Shown: positions 45,010 to 54,069 of the stretch, in pieces
How positions within the stretch are numbered: position 1 is the first letter of the stretch
Layout: the number at the start of each line of letters is the position of its first letter
Translations under genes and position numbers: made by a program
DNA from: Duganella alba
Lineage (GTDB): Bacteria > Pseudomonadota > Gammaproteobacteria > Burkholderiales > Burkholderiaceae_D
Length of the DNA stretch: 64,000 nt
Assembly (NCBI RefSeq): GCF_009674495.1
Contig: NZ_WKJN01000013.1
Coordinates: 1-64,000 of the forward strand
Direction: 5' to 3'
Notes under the pieces: generated by a model
The model's input: only the letters and a program-made list of their open reading frames with translations
What the model was told of the DNA's origin: nothing
Database searches by the model: none

Positions 45010-45243
45010 GCGGCTCCTCCTAATAATTATGGTCAAAAAGGACTGACTTCCCTTGTGAGGCAGCCAAATTGGGCGCCATTTTAATCTACAACGCGGCAGC
45101 CGATGCACTTTTCGATGCTGCGCCTGCAAACTTGTGTCATTTGTGTTAATAAATTGCCAGTTTCATTTGCCAACCCATGAACGGCCGAGTTGTCGTATAT
45201 TGGTGGCGCAACACCCATAGAAACTGAATAGGATTTACGCATC

Positions 45244-46614
45244 ATGGAACATGACGTTGTCGATACCCAGATTTCCCCCGAAGGCCAGCTGGAGATTCTT
45301 TCCAAAGCTGAAGTAAATAAACTGCTCGACACCAGCCAGGGTGGCTTGTACAACGTATTCCGCAAGTGCGCCCTGGCGGTGCTCAACAGCGGCAGCACCA
45401 TCGACGACGGCAAGGAGCTGCTGGAACGCTACGCCTCGTTCGACATCAGCATCGTGCAGCGGGAGCGCGGCATCAAGCTGGACATCAAGGGCGCGCCGGC
45501 GATCGCTTTCGTCGACGGCAAAATGATCAAGGGTATCCACGAGCACCTGTTCTCGGTGCTGCGCGATATCGTCTTCGTCAGCGACGAAATCACCGGCAAT
45601 CCCAAGTTCGCGCTGGACAAGACCGAAGGCATCACCGACGCCGTATTCCACATCCTGCGCAACGCCGGCGTGCTCAAGCCGATGCTGAACCCGAACCTGG
45701 TGGTGTGCTGGGGCGGTCACTCGATCAACCGTTCGGAGTACAACTACTCGAAGGAAGTCGGCTACGCCATGGGCTTGCGCGACCTGGACATCTGCACCGG
45801 CTGCGGCCCTGGCGCGATGAAGGGGCCGATGAAGGGCGCCACCATCGGCCACGCCAAGCAGCGCCTGCACCGCGGCCGCTACCTGGGCATCACCGAGCCA
45901 GGCATTATCGCGGCCGAATCGCCGAACCCGATCGTCAATGAACTGGTCATCATGCCGGACATCGAGAAGCGCCTGGAAGCCTTTGTGCGCACCGGCCACG
46001 GCATCGTCGTGTTCCCTGGCGGCGCCGGCACCGCAGAAGAGATCCTGTACATCCTCGGCATCCTGCTGCATCCGGATAACGCCGAGCTGCCATTCCCGCT
46101 GATCTTCACCGGCCCGGAAACCTCGCGCGAGTATTTCGTGCAGATCAACCAGTTCATTCACGACACGCTGGGAGCGGCGGCGCAGCAGCGCTACAAGATC
46201 ATCATCGACGATCCGGAGATGGTGGCGCGCGAAATGCAGGCCGGGATCAAGCAGGTGCGCGAGTTCCGCAAGGCGCGCAGCGACGCCTATTATTACAATT
46301 GGGGCCTGAAGATCGACAGCGAGTTCCAGCGTCCGTTCCCGCCGACGCACGAGAACATGCGCAACCTGAGCCTGCACAAGAACCAGCCGGTGCACCTGCT
46401 GGCCGCCAACCTGCGTCGCGCCTTTTCGGGCGTTGTGGCCGGCAATGTGAAGGAAGAGGGCATCCGCGCCATCGAGAAATACGGCCACTTCGAAATCCAC
46501 GGCGACAAGGACATCATGGGACCGATGGACGCGCTGCTGGCCTCCTTCGTCGCCCAGTCGCGCATGAAGCTGGCCGGCAAGCCTTACACGCCTTGCTACC
46601 GCGTTATTCAATAA
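45244..46614 (+). CDS. ppnN: Nucleotide 5'-monophosphate nucleosidase PpnN
   Basis: A 456-residue enzyme of the LOG/YgdH family that cleaves the base from purine and pyrimidine nucleoside monophosphates; the E. coli enzyme is a (p)ppGpp target. The characteristic VFPGGAGTAEEIL motif, GCGPGAMKGPMKGA and the N-terminal extension of about 140 residues found in PpnN but not in plant LOG are present. Divergent to the peptide symporter. Start ATG 45244 is unambiguous. Confidence 0.93.
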   Translation: MEHDVVDTQISPEGQLEILSKAEVNKLLDTSQGGLYNVFRKCALAVLNSGSTIDDGKELLERYASFDISIVQRERGIKLDIKGAPAIAFVDGKMIKGIHEHLFSVLRDIVFVSDEITGNPKFALDKTEGITDAVFHILRNAGVLKPMLNPNLVVCWGGHSINRSEYNYSKEVGYAMGLRDLDICTGCGPGAMKGPMKGATIGHAKQRLHRGRYLGITEPGIIAAESPNPIVNELVIMPDIEKRLEAFVRTGHGIVVFPGGAGTAEEILYILGILLHPDNAELPFPLIFTGPETSREYFVQINQFIHDTLGAAAQQRYKIIIDDPEMVAREMQAGIKQVREFRKARSDAYYYNWGLKIDSEFQRPFPPTHENMRNLSLHKNQPVHLLAANLRRAFSGVVAGNVKEEGIRAIEKYGHFEIHGDKDIMGPMDALLASFVAQSRMKLAGKPYTPCYRVIQ

Positions 46615-46621
46615 GCAACCG

Positions 46622-46649
46622 CACACCCGGTCATTTGCGGCCGGGTGTG
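46622..46649 (+). terminator. Possible terminator hairpin after ppnN
   Basis: CACACCCGG and CCGGGTGTG pair around a 10-base loop, seven bases after the stop. There is no long T-run, so termination may be weak. Confidence 0.45.
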
Positions 46650-46675
46650 TTGCGTTTCAGAAATTGACATTTCCG

Positions 46676-46695
46676 CCATTCTAAAGAATGGTGAC
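46676..46695. promoter_or_regulatory. Candidate operator 1 of the MalT/LuxR-type regulator
   Basis: CCATTCT-AA-AGAATGG is a perfect inverted repeat with a two-base centre, followed by TGAC. A closely similar sequence occurs before the downstream GGDEF gene (49374-49393); 16 of 20 bases agree. It is 59 bases before the regulator start codon. A TTGACA lies at 46664-46669. Confidence 0.6.
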
Positions 46696-46754
46696 GGTTT
46701 ACCATCCCGGATGTAAGCTGAAATTGGTTTAGTGATCCTGGAGTACTGGTAATC

Positions 46755-49361
46755 GTGCTTGATTTCGTTGCGCAAAAATTAACGCCGCCCGCGATCGCCG
46801 GATCGCTGATGGCGCGTCCCGACGTGCTGTCCCGGCTGGCTGAAGGCGGCGCATATCGTATCGTGCTGTTGCGGGCCCCGGCCGGCTTTGGCAAAACCTC
46901 CGTGCTGCGCCTGCTGCACGCCCGTGTCGAGACCGAGGCGGCGCCGGTGGCCTGGCTGACGCTGGACCAGGCCGACCGCGATCCGGCCCGTTTGCTGCTG
47001 AGCCTGCGCGCGGCGCTGCTGGGCGAGTCGGGCGAGAGCGACGCACCGCTGCATACCCTGAACACCACGGTCGTCCGCCATTTCTTCCTCGATGACGTCG
47101 AGCACCTGGACGAGCTCACGATCCGCCTGTTGTTGTCGGTGATTGCGGAAGTGCTGCCGTCCGGCCTGCGGGTGTACCTGGCCAGCCGCAGCCTGCACCA
47201 GGTCAGCGTGGCCAATCTGAAGGCCAAGCAGATCCTGCTGGAACTGAGCATGGAAAGCCTGCGCTTCGTGCCGGCCGAAACCGAGCACTACCTGCATCAG
47301 GCCAATCTGTTCCTGTCCGACGACCACTTGCGCTGGCTGCACCACGCCACCGAAGGCTGGCCGGCGGCGGTGGAACTGCTGGTGCTGGCGTGGAAGCGCA
47401 TCCAGGGCAATGTCGACAACTGCCTGCCCGATCTGCACGGCATGAATGACCTGAGCGACTATCTGGCGGAAGAAGTGCTGCGCTCCCAGCCGGACGACAT
47501 TCAGGCGTTTTTGATTGCCACCGCGCCGCTGCACTCGTTTTGCGTGGAGCTGGCCGACTGCGTGCGCGCCAGCGACGACAGCCTGGAACTGATTGCCCGC
47601 ATCCGGCTGTCCGGCCTGCCGATCCAGCCGATAGGCGAACGCTGGTTCCGCTACCACCCGCTGTTTGCCGGCCACATCGTGCGTCTGCGCGGGGCGGCCG
47701 GCGCCGCCCGTGCCGCCGTGTACGCGCGCGCCGCCGCCTGGCTGGCACGACACGACCGTGAACTGGAAGCTTTCGACTGCTATATCAAGGCCGGCGATCT
47801 GGAAACGGCGGCCGATGTGCTGGAGCCGCTGGCGGAAACGCTGCGTGTACGGGCCCAGTTCCCCTGCCTACTGCACTGCTGTAGTCAGCTGCCGGAAGCG
47901 CTGCTGAGGCGCCGTCCACGCATCAGCCGTTGCCTGCTGGTCGGACTGACGTATTCTCCGTGCCGCGCCGACGCGCGCCGCTGGATGGAATACTTCCGTA
48001 CCCAGTCGATGCTGCCGGACAGCGATCCGGCCTATGGCGAAAGCCTGCGCGCCTTCGAACCATTAATGGGTTTCCTGGAAGGCGACGTTGACTCCCACAT
48101 GGTGCTGGCGGAAAGCTACTGGCCGCTGCAGCAGCACGCCCACCCGTACGAACGCGGCGTGCTGGCCACCGGCATCGCCGCCGCGCGGCTGGCCTGCGGG
48201 CAGTTGCCGCAGGCGGTGCAGATGCTGGTTCAGGCGCGCCGCATCTGCGCCGATTCCGGCGCCGTCACGGTGATGTCGGTGGTGATTTTCCTGCAAGCGT
48301 ATCTGGATGCCATGCAGGGCCGCCTTGACGCTGCGCTGGCGCAGATGGCGCAGATCGAAATACTGCAGCAGCAACACAGCGCCACCATCCCGCCGGCATT
48401 TTTATACTCTTATGGCGGCGGCCTGCTGCTGATGGTGCTGTACGAAATGAATCGCATCGACGAGGTGGCGGCGCGCTTGAAGTTCGCGCGCGGCATGGCA
48501 GGCATCTCGCTGCCATGGGGGACCGTGGTCGGCGTGCAGAGCACCCAGTCCAAGCTGATGGCGCTGCAGGATGGGCCGGCAGCGGCCAGACGCTGGCTCG
48601 AATGCAGTAGCATGAAGCTGCGCAAGCACGCGCCGCCACCACTGCTGATGGCGCTGGAGGCCGAGCTATCGCGACTGGTGGTGCTGGGCGGGAACCGCGC
48701 CAGCATCAGCGGTTATGCGGCCTTGCTGGGTGAGCCGGCCGCGTCCGGCGACGAGCTGCCGCACTGGATATTCACCAGCGACGAAATCGATGGCGCCGGC
48801 ATTCCGCAGGCCCGGCTGGCCATCGCCAACGGTCAGGCCGGCGCGGCCCGCAGCAGCTTGCTGCGCCTGATCGGCCATGCCGAACGCAGCGGCCGCCTGT
48901 GGCGCGCGGTCAAGCTGAAGGTGCTGCTGGCGCTGGCCGTCGAAGCCGACGGCGATCCGGTCGAAGCGCTGGCGCATATGGCGCAGGCACTGGAGCAGGG
49001 CGCCCAATTCGGCATGGTGCGCTCTTTCCTTGACGAGGGCGACGGCGTGTTGCGCCTGCTTGATCGGTTACAGGCTGGCGCCGGCACGCCGCTGTCGGCC
49101 GTGGCCGCCGCGCATCTGCGTACCTTGCTCAACTGTGTGGCCGACACCGCCAGCCAGATGGTCTTGCCGGTGCTGACGCAGGCCGAACGCAGCCTGCTGG
49201 AGCTGGTGGCGCAGGGCCAGAGCAACCGCGAGGTGGCGGAGAATCTGGGCCTGTCCATCAACACGGTGAAGTGGCATATGGCGCAGATCTTCAGCAAATT
49301 CAATGTGGCCAACCGCGTGCAGGCGGTGAATCTGGCGCGCCAGGCGGGCTTGCTGCGCTGA
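46755..49361 (+). CDS. MalT/LAL-type LuxR-family transcriptional regulator
   Basis: An 868-residue regulator of the LAL (large ATP-binding LuxR) type. The N-terminal STAND ATPase has Walker A APAGFGKTS (about 41-49) and Walker B HFFLDDVEHLDE. A long central region is made of helical TPR-like repeats. The C-terminal LuxR helix-turn-helix (AQGQSNREVAENLGLSINTVKWHMAQIF) is complete. MalT-type proteins oligomerise on inducer and ATP binding and activate nearby operons. GTG 46755 is the start; GGAG lies 11 bases upstream. The GGDEF gene follows after 86 bases and is the likely target. Confidence 0.9.
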   Translation: MLDFVAQKLTPPAIAGSLMARPDVLSRLAEGGAYRIVLLRAPAGFGKTSVLRLLHARVETEAAPVAWLTLDQADRDPARLLLSLRAALLGESGESDAPLHTLNTTVVRHFFLDDVEHLDELTIRLLLSVIAEVLPSGLRVYLASRSLHQVSVANLKAKQILLELSMESLRFVPAETEHYLHQANLFLSDDHLRWLHHATEGWPAAVELLVLAWKRIQGNVDNCLPDLHGMNDLSDYLAEEVLRSQPDDIQAFLIATAPLHSFCVELADCVRASDDSLELIARIRLSGLPIQPIGERWFRYHPLFAGHIVRLRGAAGAARAAVYARAAAWLARHDRELEAFDCYIKAGDLETAADVLEPLAETLRVRAQFPCLLHCCSQLPEALLRRRPRISRCLLVGLTYSPCRADARRWMEYFRTQSMLPDSDPAYGESLRAFEPLMGFLEGDVDSHMVLAESYWPLQQHAHPYERGVLATGIAAARLACGQLPQAVQMLVQARRICADSGAVTVMSVVIFLQAYLDAMQGRLDAALAQMAQIEILQQQHSATIPPAFLYSYGGGLLLMVLYEMNRIDEVAARLKFARGMAGISLPWGTVVGVQSTQSKLMALQDGPAAARRWLECSSMKLRKHAPPPLLMALEAELSRLVVLGGNRASISGYAALLGEPAASGDELPHWIFTSDEIDGAGIPQARLAIANGQAGAARSSLLRLIGHAERSGRLWRAVKLKVLLALAVEADGDPVEALAHMAQALEQGAQFGMVRSFLDEGDGVLRLLDRLQAGAGTPLSAVAAAHLRTLLNCVADTASQMVLPVLTQAERSLLELVAQGQSNREVAENLGLSINTVKWHMAQIFSKFNVANRVQAVNLARQAGLLR

Positions 49362-49373
49362 CGTTCGCATCCC

Positions 49374-49393
49374 CCATGCTTTGGAATGGTGAC
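49374..49393. promoter_or_regulatory. Candidate operator 2 of the MalT/LuxR-type regulator
   Basis: CCATGCTTTGGAATGGTGAC, an imperfect copy of the dyad at 46676-46695 with the right half conserved best (GAATGGTGAC). It lies 54 bases before the GGDEF start, nearly the same distance as for copy 1. A possible -10 (CATTAT, 49412) is 18 bases downstream of the GGTGAC part. Confidence 0.5.
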
Positions 49394-49447
49394 ATGGCTG
49401 GACCGGGGCGGCATTATCGGCGGACTATTCTTGCTGGAGATTTTGTA

Positions 49448-50503
49448 ATGCCAACCGAACGAGCGGTGTCGCCTTTGCCCGGCACGTTAAAGAAGCTGGG
49501 CGTGATCACTGCCATACGGGACACGCAACTGGTCGAACAAAGTCTGTTGCGCACGCTGGCGCCGATACTGGGTGTACTGGAGACATCGCTGTACCGCATC
49601 AACGGCCAGCAGCAGGTGACGCACATCCTGCACCACTCGCGCACCGGCACGCGCGACAGCGATGGCGCCGAACGCATCTCCGAGCGGATCGACGCGATTC
49701 GCAACGAAACCAATCTGCCCGAGCATATTTATATGCTGATCGATAATGTGCGCCTGCTGGGCCAGGCGTGCCACCGCTCGGGACCGAACGGCCTGATATT
49801 CTGCTATCCGCTGCGCAGCGGCGAGCTGCAGAGCGGCTATCTGGTGTTCGAACGTGGCGGCAAGTTGACCGAGGTCGAAGATGCGGTGGTGACTGGCGTG
49901 TTGCAGGTTTATTCCAACTATTACGCGCTGCTCGATTCCAGCCAGCGCGACCGCCTGACCGGCCTGCATAACCGCTACGCCATGGAAGTCGGGCTGGACC
50001 GGCTGTGGGAAGAGCTGTCGATGCAGCCATCGACGGCACAGACGCAGGCGCGGCGCGACTGCTACTGGCTTGGCGTGCTGGACATCGACCACTTCAAGCA
50101 GATCAACGACCAGTTTGGCCATGTGATCGGCGACGAAATCCTGCTGCTGGTCTCGCGCGTGATGGGCAAGACGATGCGCCGCACCGACCTGCTGTTCCGC
50201 TACGGCGGCGAGGAATTCATCGCCATCGTCGAAGCGCGCGACCTGGAAAAAGCGGTGCAGTTATTCGAACGCCTGCGCAAGGCGGTGGAAACCTACCGTT
50301 ACCCGCAAGTGGGCAAAGTGACGCTGAGCGGCGGCTTCAGCATGGTCACTCCCACGGTGCTGCCCAAGTCGGTGCTGGAACGCGCCGACCGCGCCATGTA
50401 CGAAGCCAAAAAGGCCGGCCGCAACCGCGTCTTTCACTACCACACGCTGCTGGAGCAGGGCGTGCTGCAGGAACTGGAGACGGGCAGCATCACCCTGTTT
50501 TGA
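49448..50503 (+). CDS. Diguanylate cyclase with N-terminal GAF-like sensor
   Basis: A 351-residue soluble protein. Residues about 20-165 look like a GAF-type sensor; residues 175-345 form a GGDEF domain (RDRLTGLHNRYAM, active site YGGEEF) and RRTD five residues before it is an inhibitory RxxD site. ATG 49448 is preceded by GGAGA; upstream in-frame starts lie inside the regulator gene. The position right after the MalT-like gene, with a similar upstream motif, suggests the regulator controls c-di-GMP synthesis here. Confidence 0.9.
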   Translation: MPTERAVSPLPGTLKKLGVITAIRDTQLVEQSLLRTLAPILGVLETSLYRINGQQQVTHILHHSRTGTRDSDGAERISERIDAIRNETNLPEHIYMLIDNVRLLGQACHRSGPNGLIFCYPLRSGELQSGYLVFERGGKLTEVEDAVVTGVLQVYSNYYALLDSSQRDRLTGLHNRYAMEVGLDRLWEELSMQPSTAQTQARRDCYWLGVLDIDHFKQINDQFGHVIGDEILLLVSRVMGKTMRRTDLLFRYGGEEFIAIVEARDLEKAVQLFERLRKAVETYRYPQVGKVTLSGGFSMVTPTVLPKSVLERADRAMYEAKKAGRNRVFHYHTLLEQGVLQELETGSITLF

Positions 50504-50512
50504 ACGCCGCAA

Positions 50513-50542
50513 AAAAAAGCCGCTCGATGGAGCGGCTTTTTT
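50513..50542. terminator. Bidirectional terminator between the GGDEF gene and lysS
   Basis: AAAAAAGCCGCTC pairs with GAGCGGCTTTTTT around GATG. The symmetrical A and T runs let it stop transcription on both strands, serving the converging GGDEF and lysS transcripts. Confidence 0.9.
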
Positions 50543-50556
50543 GATGGCGTCGAGGA

Positions 50557-52095
50557 TTACTCTTCGCGGCGCAGGTGCGGGAACAGCAGCACGTCGCGGA
50601 TGTTCGGCGAGTCGGTGATGATCATCATCAGACGGTCGATGCCGATGCCGCAACCGCCGGCCGGCGGCATGCCGTATTCCAGCGCGCGGATGTAGTCGGC
50701 GTCGTAGAACATCGCCTCTTCATCGCCGGCGTCCTTGGCGGCCACCTGGGCCAGGAAGCGCGCCGACTGGTCTTCCGCATCGTTCAGCTCCGAGAAGCCG
50801 TTGGCGATCTCGCGGCCGACCATGAACAGCTCGAAGCGCTCGGTGATGCCTTCGCGCGAGTCCGACGCACGGGCCAGCGGCGATACTTCGACCGGGTAGT
50901 CGATGATGTAGGTCGGTTCCCACAGCTGCGCCTCGGCGGTTTCCTCGAACAGCGCCAGTTGCAGCGCGCCCAGGCCGGCGGTGGCGAACGGCTTGACGCC
51001 GAACTTCAGCAGTTCCTTCTTGATGAACTCCGCATCGCCCAGCTGCTCGGCGGTGTACGACGGCGCGTACTTGTTGATCGCCTCAACAATGGTCAGACGG
51101 TGGAATGGCTTCGACAGATCCAGCTCGCGGCCGCCGTAGGTCAGCTTGGCGGTGCCGTGCGCGTCGATCGCGGCCTGGCGGATGACGGCTTCGGTGAAGT
51201 CCATCAGCCATTTGTAGTCGGTGTAGGCCGCATAGAATTCCATCATCGTGAATTCCGGGTTGTGACGGATCGACACGCCTTCGTTGCGGAAGTTGCGGTT
51301 GATCTCGAACACGCGGTCAAAGCCGCCGACCACCAGGCGCTTCAGGTACAGCTCCGGCGCGATACGCAGGAACATCTGCATGTCCAGCGCATTGTGGTGG
51401 GTGATGAACGGCTTGGCCGCCGCGCCACCCGGAATGGTGTGCAGCATCGGCGTTTCCACTTCCATGAACTCGTTCTTTTCCATGAAGCGGCGGATCGACG
51501 AAATCGCGGCGGTACGCGCCTTGAAGGTGCGGCGCGTCTCTTCGTTCATGATCAGGTCCACGTAGCGCTGGCGGTACTTGGTTTCTTGGTCGGCCAGGCC
51601 GTGGAACTTGTCCGGCAGCGGGCGCAGCGACTTGGTGATCAGACGCAGTTCGGTGACCTTGATGGTCAGCTCGTCGGTCTTGGTCTTGAACAGCGTGCCG
51701 ACCACGCCCAGGATGTCGCCCAGGTCATAGTGGTGCAGCGCGGCCATGGCGGCTTCGCCGGTCAGGTCCAGCGTGGCGTAGATCTGGATGCGGCCATCGG
51801 CCTTCGGACCGGAGGCGTCCTGCAGCGTGGCGAAAGCGGCCTTCTTGCCGGCTTCGCGCTTGAGCATCATGCGGCCGGCCAGCTTGACGGTCACCGGCGC
51901 GGCTTCCAGCTCCTCGCGCGACTTCTCGCCGTATTGCGCGTGCAGGTCGGCGGCCTTGTGTTCAGGCTTGAAGTCGTTCGGGAAGGCGACGCCCTGTTCG
52001 CGGATGGCGGCCAGCTTGGCGCGGCGTTCCGCGATGATCTTGTTTTCGTCCGGCGGAGTGGCCGATCCTGCTTGGTCTTGAAGATCCGTAGTCAT
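50557..52095 (-). CDS. lysS: Lysyl-tRNA synthetase (class II)
   Basis: A 512-residue class IIb synthetase that charges tRNA-Lys. It has an N-terminal OB-fold anticodon-binding domain ([24 protein letters not shown]) and catalytic motifs 2 ([18 protein letters not shown]) and 3 ([11 protein letters not shown]). ATG 52095 is 26 bases after the HAD gene stop; the longer frame to 52155 would overlap it. Third gene of the prfB-HAD-lysS run, in line with the E. coli prfB-lysS arrangement. Confidence 0.97.
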   Translation of the reverse strand: MTTDLQDQAGSATPPDENKIIAERRAKLAAIREQGVAFPNDFKPEHKAADLHAQYGEKSREELEAAPVTVKLAGRMMLKREAGKKAAFATLQDASGPKADGRIQIYATLDLTGEAAMAALHHYDLGDILGVVGTLFKTKTDELTIKVTELRLITKSLRPLPDKFHGLADQETKYRQRYVDLIMNEETRRTFKARTAAISSIRRFMEKNEFMEVETPMLHTIPGGAAAKPFITHHNALDMQMFLRIAPELYLKRLVVGGFDRVFEINRNFRNEGVSIRHNPEFTMMEFYAAYTDYKWLMDFTEAVIRQAAIDAHGTAKLTYGGRELDLSKPFHRLTIVEAINKYAPSYTAEQLGDAEFIKKELLKFGVKPFATAGLGALQLALFEETAEAQLWEPTYIIDYPVEVSPLARASDSREGITERFELFMVGREIANGFSELNDAEDQSARFLAQVAAKDAGDEEAMFYDADYIRALEYGMPPAGGCGIGIDRLMMIITDSPNIRDVLLFPHLRREE

Positions 52096-52120
52096 GGTGT
52101 ATTTCTGTTTGAAGTGATGA

Positions 52121-52789
52121 TTAGTTGGTGGCGGAGGCGAACAGCTCGTCCACATCCAGCGCGCTGAAATCGCTGACGACAGCGATCACATTGTCGAATT
52201 CCGCAAACGCTTCGGCCGGCAGGGTGGTGGTCAGCACCACCGCGCGCATGCCGGCGCGGCGCGCCGCTTCCACGCCCAGCGGCGCGTCTTCGAACACGAT
52301 GCTGTCGGCCGGCAGCGCGCCCGCGCGTTCGGCCGCCAGCAGGAACACGTCCGGATTCGGCTTGCCGCGCGCCACGTCGGCGGCGCCGGCGATGGCGTGG
52401 AATTCCTTGCGCAGATCGAGGCCGTCGAGCGTGAAGTCGATGTTCTCGTTCGGCGCGGCGGTGGCCACGGCCAGCTTGATGCCGGCCTCCTTGGCGCGTT
52501 CGATGAAGTCGACGAAGCCGGTGGTCGGCGCCAGATGCGGCGCGTACATCTCGCGGTACAGCTCTTCCTTCTCGAAATCGAGGGCCGCGCTTTCTTCCTT
52601 GCTCAGGTGCGCGCCCATGTAGGTGCTCATGATTTCATGGCCCTGGCGGCCGGCCGTGTTGCGGAAGAATTCGTCCGCATCGACCGTGTGGCCACGGCGC
52701 TGGAAGAACTCCAGCCACGATTTCACGTGGAAGGACATATTGTCGACGATGGTGCCGTCCATGTCGAAGATGAATGCACGTTGGGTCAT
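52121..52789 (-). CDS. HAD-family phosphatase (beta-phosphoglucomutase-like)
   Basis: A 222-residue class IA1 HAD hydrolase: [14 protein letters not shown] (nucleophile and acid Asp), VATAAPNEN (motif II), the Lys in RGKPNPDVF (motif III) and [17 protein letters not shown] (motif IV). The substrate is unknown; relatives include sugar-phosphate phosphatases and phosphoglucomutases. ATG 52789 overlaps the prfB stop by one base (TAATG), so it is translated in step with RF2. Inserted between prfB and lysS. Confidence 0.88.
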   Translation of the reverse strand: MTQRAFIFDMDGTIVDNMSFHVKSWLEFFQRRGHTVDADEFFRNTAGRQGHEIMSTYMGAHLSKEESAALDFEKEELYREMYAPHLAPTTGFVDFIERAKEAGIKLAVATAAPNENIDFTLDGLDLRKEFHAIAGAADVARGKPNPDVFLLAAERAGALPADSIVFEDAPLGVEAARRAGMRAVVLTTTLPAEAFAEFDNVIAVVSDFSALDVDELFASATN

Positions 52790-53893
52790 TACACGCCTTG
52801 TTTGAGCGAAGCCGAAATGAAATCGTCCAGGTCACCGTCCAGCACACCCTTGGTGTTGCCGGTTTCGAAGTTGGTACGCAAATCCTTGATGCGCGACTGG
52901 TCCAGCACATACGAGCGGATCTGATGGCCCCAGCCGACGTCGGTCTTGGAGTCTTCCAGTTTCTGCTGCTCGCTCATGCGCTTGCGCAGTTCCAGTTCGT
53001 ACAGCTTCGCCTTCAGCATTTCCATCGCCTCGGCCTTGTTGCGGTGCTGCGAACGGTCGTTCTGGCACTGCACGACGATGCCGGACGGGCCGTGGGTCAG
53101 ACGCACCGCGGAGTCGGTTTTGTTAATGTGCTGACCACCGGCGCCGGACGCGCGGTAGGTATCGATGCGCAGGTCGGCCGGATTGATCTCGATGTCGATC
53201 GAATCATCCACCTCCGGGTACACGAACAGCGACACGAACGAGGTGTGGCGGCCGCCGGCCGAGTCGAACGGCGACTTGCGCACCAGACGGTGCACGCCGG
53301 TCTCGGTGCGCAGGAAGCCGTAGGCGTATTCGCCTTCCACTTTCAGCGTGGCGGTCTTGATGCCGGCCACCTCGCCGTCGGACTGCTCCATGATTTCGAC
53401 CTTGAAGCCTTTGCGTTCGGCATAGCGCAGGTACTGGCGCAGCAGCATCGAGGCCCAGTCCTGTGCCTCGGTGCCGCCGGCGCCGGACTGGATGTCGACG
53501 AAGCAGTTGTTCGGGTCCATCGGATTGTTGAACATCCGGCGGAATTCCATGCCTTCGATGACCTTGCGGACTTCTTCCGCATCGACGATCAGCGCTTCCA
53601 GCGTCTCGTCGTCGCCTTCCTCCTTGGCCATGGCGATCAGGTCGGCCATGTCTTTCAGGTCGGCGTCAGCCTTGGTCAGCGAGAAGACGATGGCTTCCAG
53701 CGATTTTTTCTCTTTGCCCAGTTCCTGGGCTTTTTTCGGGTCGTTCCAGACGGCCGGATCTTCCAGCTCGCCGTTTACCTGTTCCAGTTTCTCCGACTTG
53801 CGATCGAAGTCAAAGATACCTCCGAAGTTCGGCTTCGCGCGTGGTCAGATCGGCGAGCAGGGAGGTGAGGGCGTTGATGCGTTCGGCTTCCAT
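52789..53893 (-). CDS. prfB: Peptide chain release factor 2 (programmed +1 frameshift)
   Basis: RF2 ends translation at UGA and UAA. The gene is in two frames: ATG 53893 reads 27 codons to an in-frame TGA at 53812-53810, where ribosomes shift +1 at CTT TGA C; the second frame continues to 52789 for a total of 367 residues. The internal Shine-Dalgarno-like CGGAGGTAT just before CTT is the known stimulator. Domain motifs are SPF ([10 protein letters not shown]) and GGQ ([15 protein letters not shown]). This is an intact gene, not a pseudogene. A TATAAT (53931-53936, minus) is a likely -10. Confidence 0.96.
53809..53824 (-). promoter_or_regulatory. RF2 autoregulatory frameshift site
   Basis: On the minus strand the sequence reads CGGAGGTATCTTTGAC: a Shine-Dalgarno-like AGG element, the slippery CTT codon and the UGA stop followed by C. 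Low RF2 makes UGA read slowly and raises the +1 shift, so the protein controls its own level. Confidence 0.92.
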
Positions 53894-53930
53894 GGTATTC
53901 TTCTTTTCTCAGGCTGAAATCAAACCTTGG

Positions 53931-53936
53931 ATTATA
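53931..53936 (-). promoter_or_regulatory. Probable -10 box of the prfB operon
   Basis: TATAAT on the minus strand, 37 bases before the prfB ATG, in the 176-base gap to cpdB. The -35 is weak. Confidence 0.4.
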
Positions 53937-54069
53937 CCGTAAGCGGCCACGCTCTCCCAGCGCGAATCGGCGCCAGCCCGGCCAGCCGCGCCATCGGCGT
54001 GAAATGCTGACATTTTAGCCACAAAACCGGCGCAAAACCGGATAGAATGTCGCAGCCTGTAACTTCGAC

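Noticed and set aside
53810..53812. In-frame stop near the start of prfB as a sign of a pseudogene
   Set aside because: CTT TGA C with an upstream AGG element is the conserved programmed frameshift of RF2.
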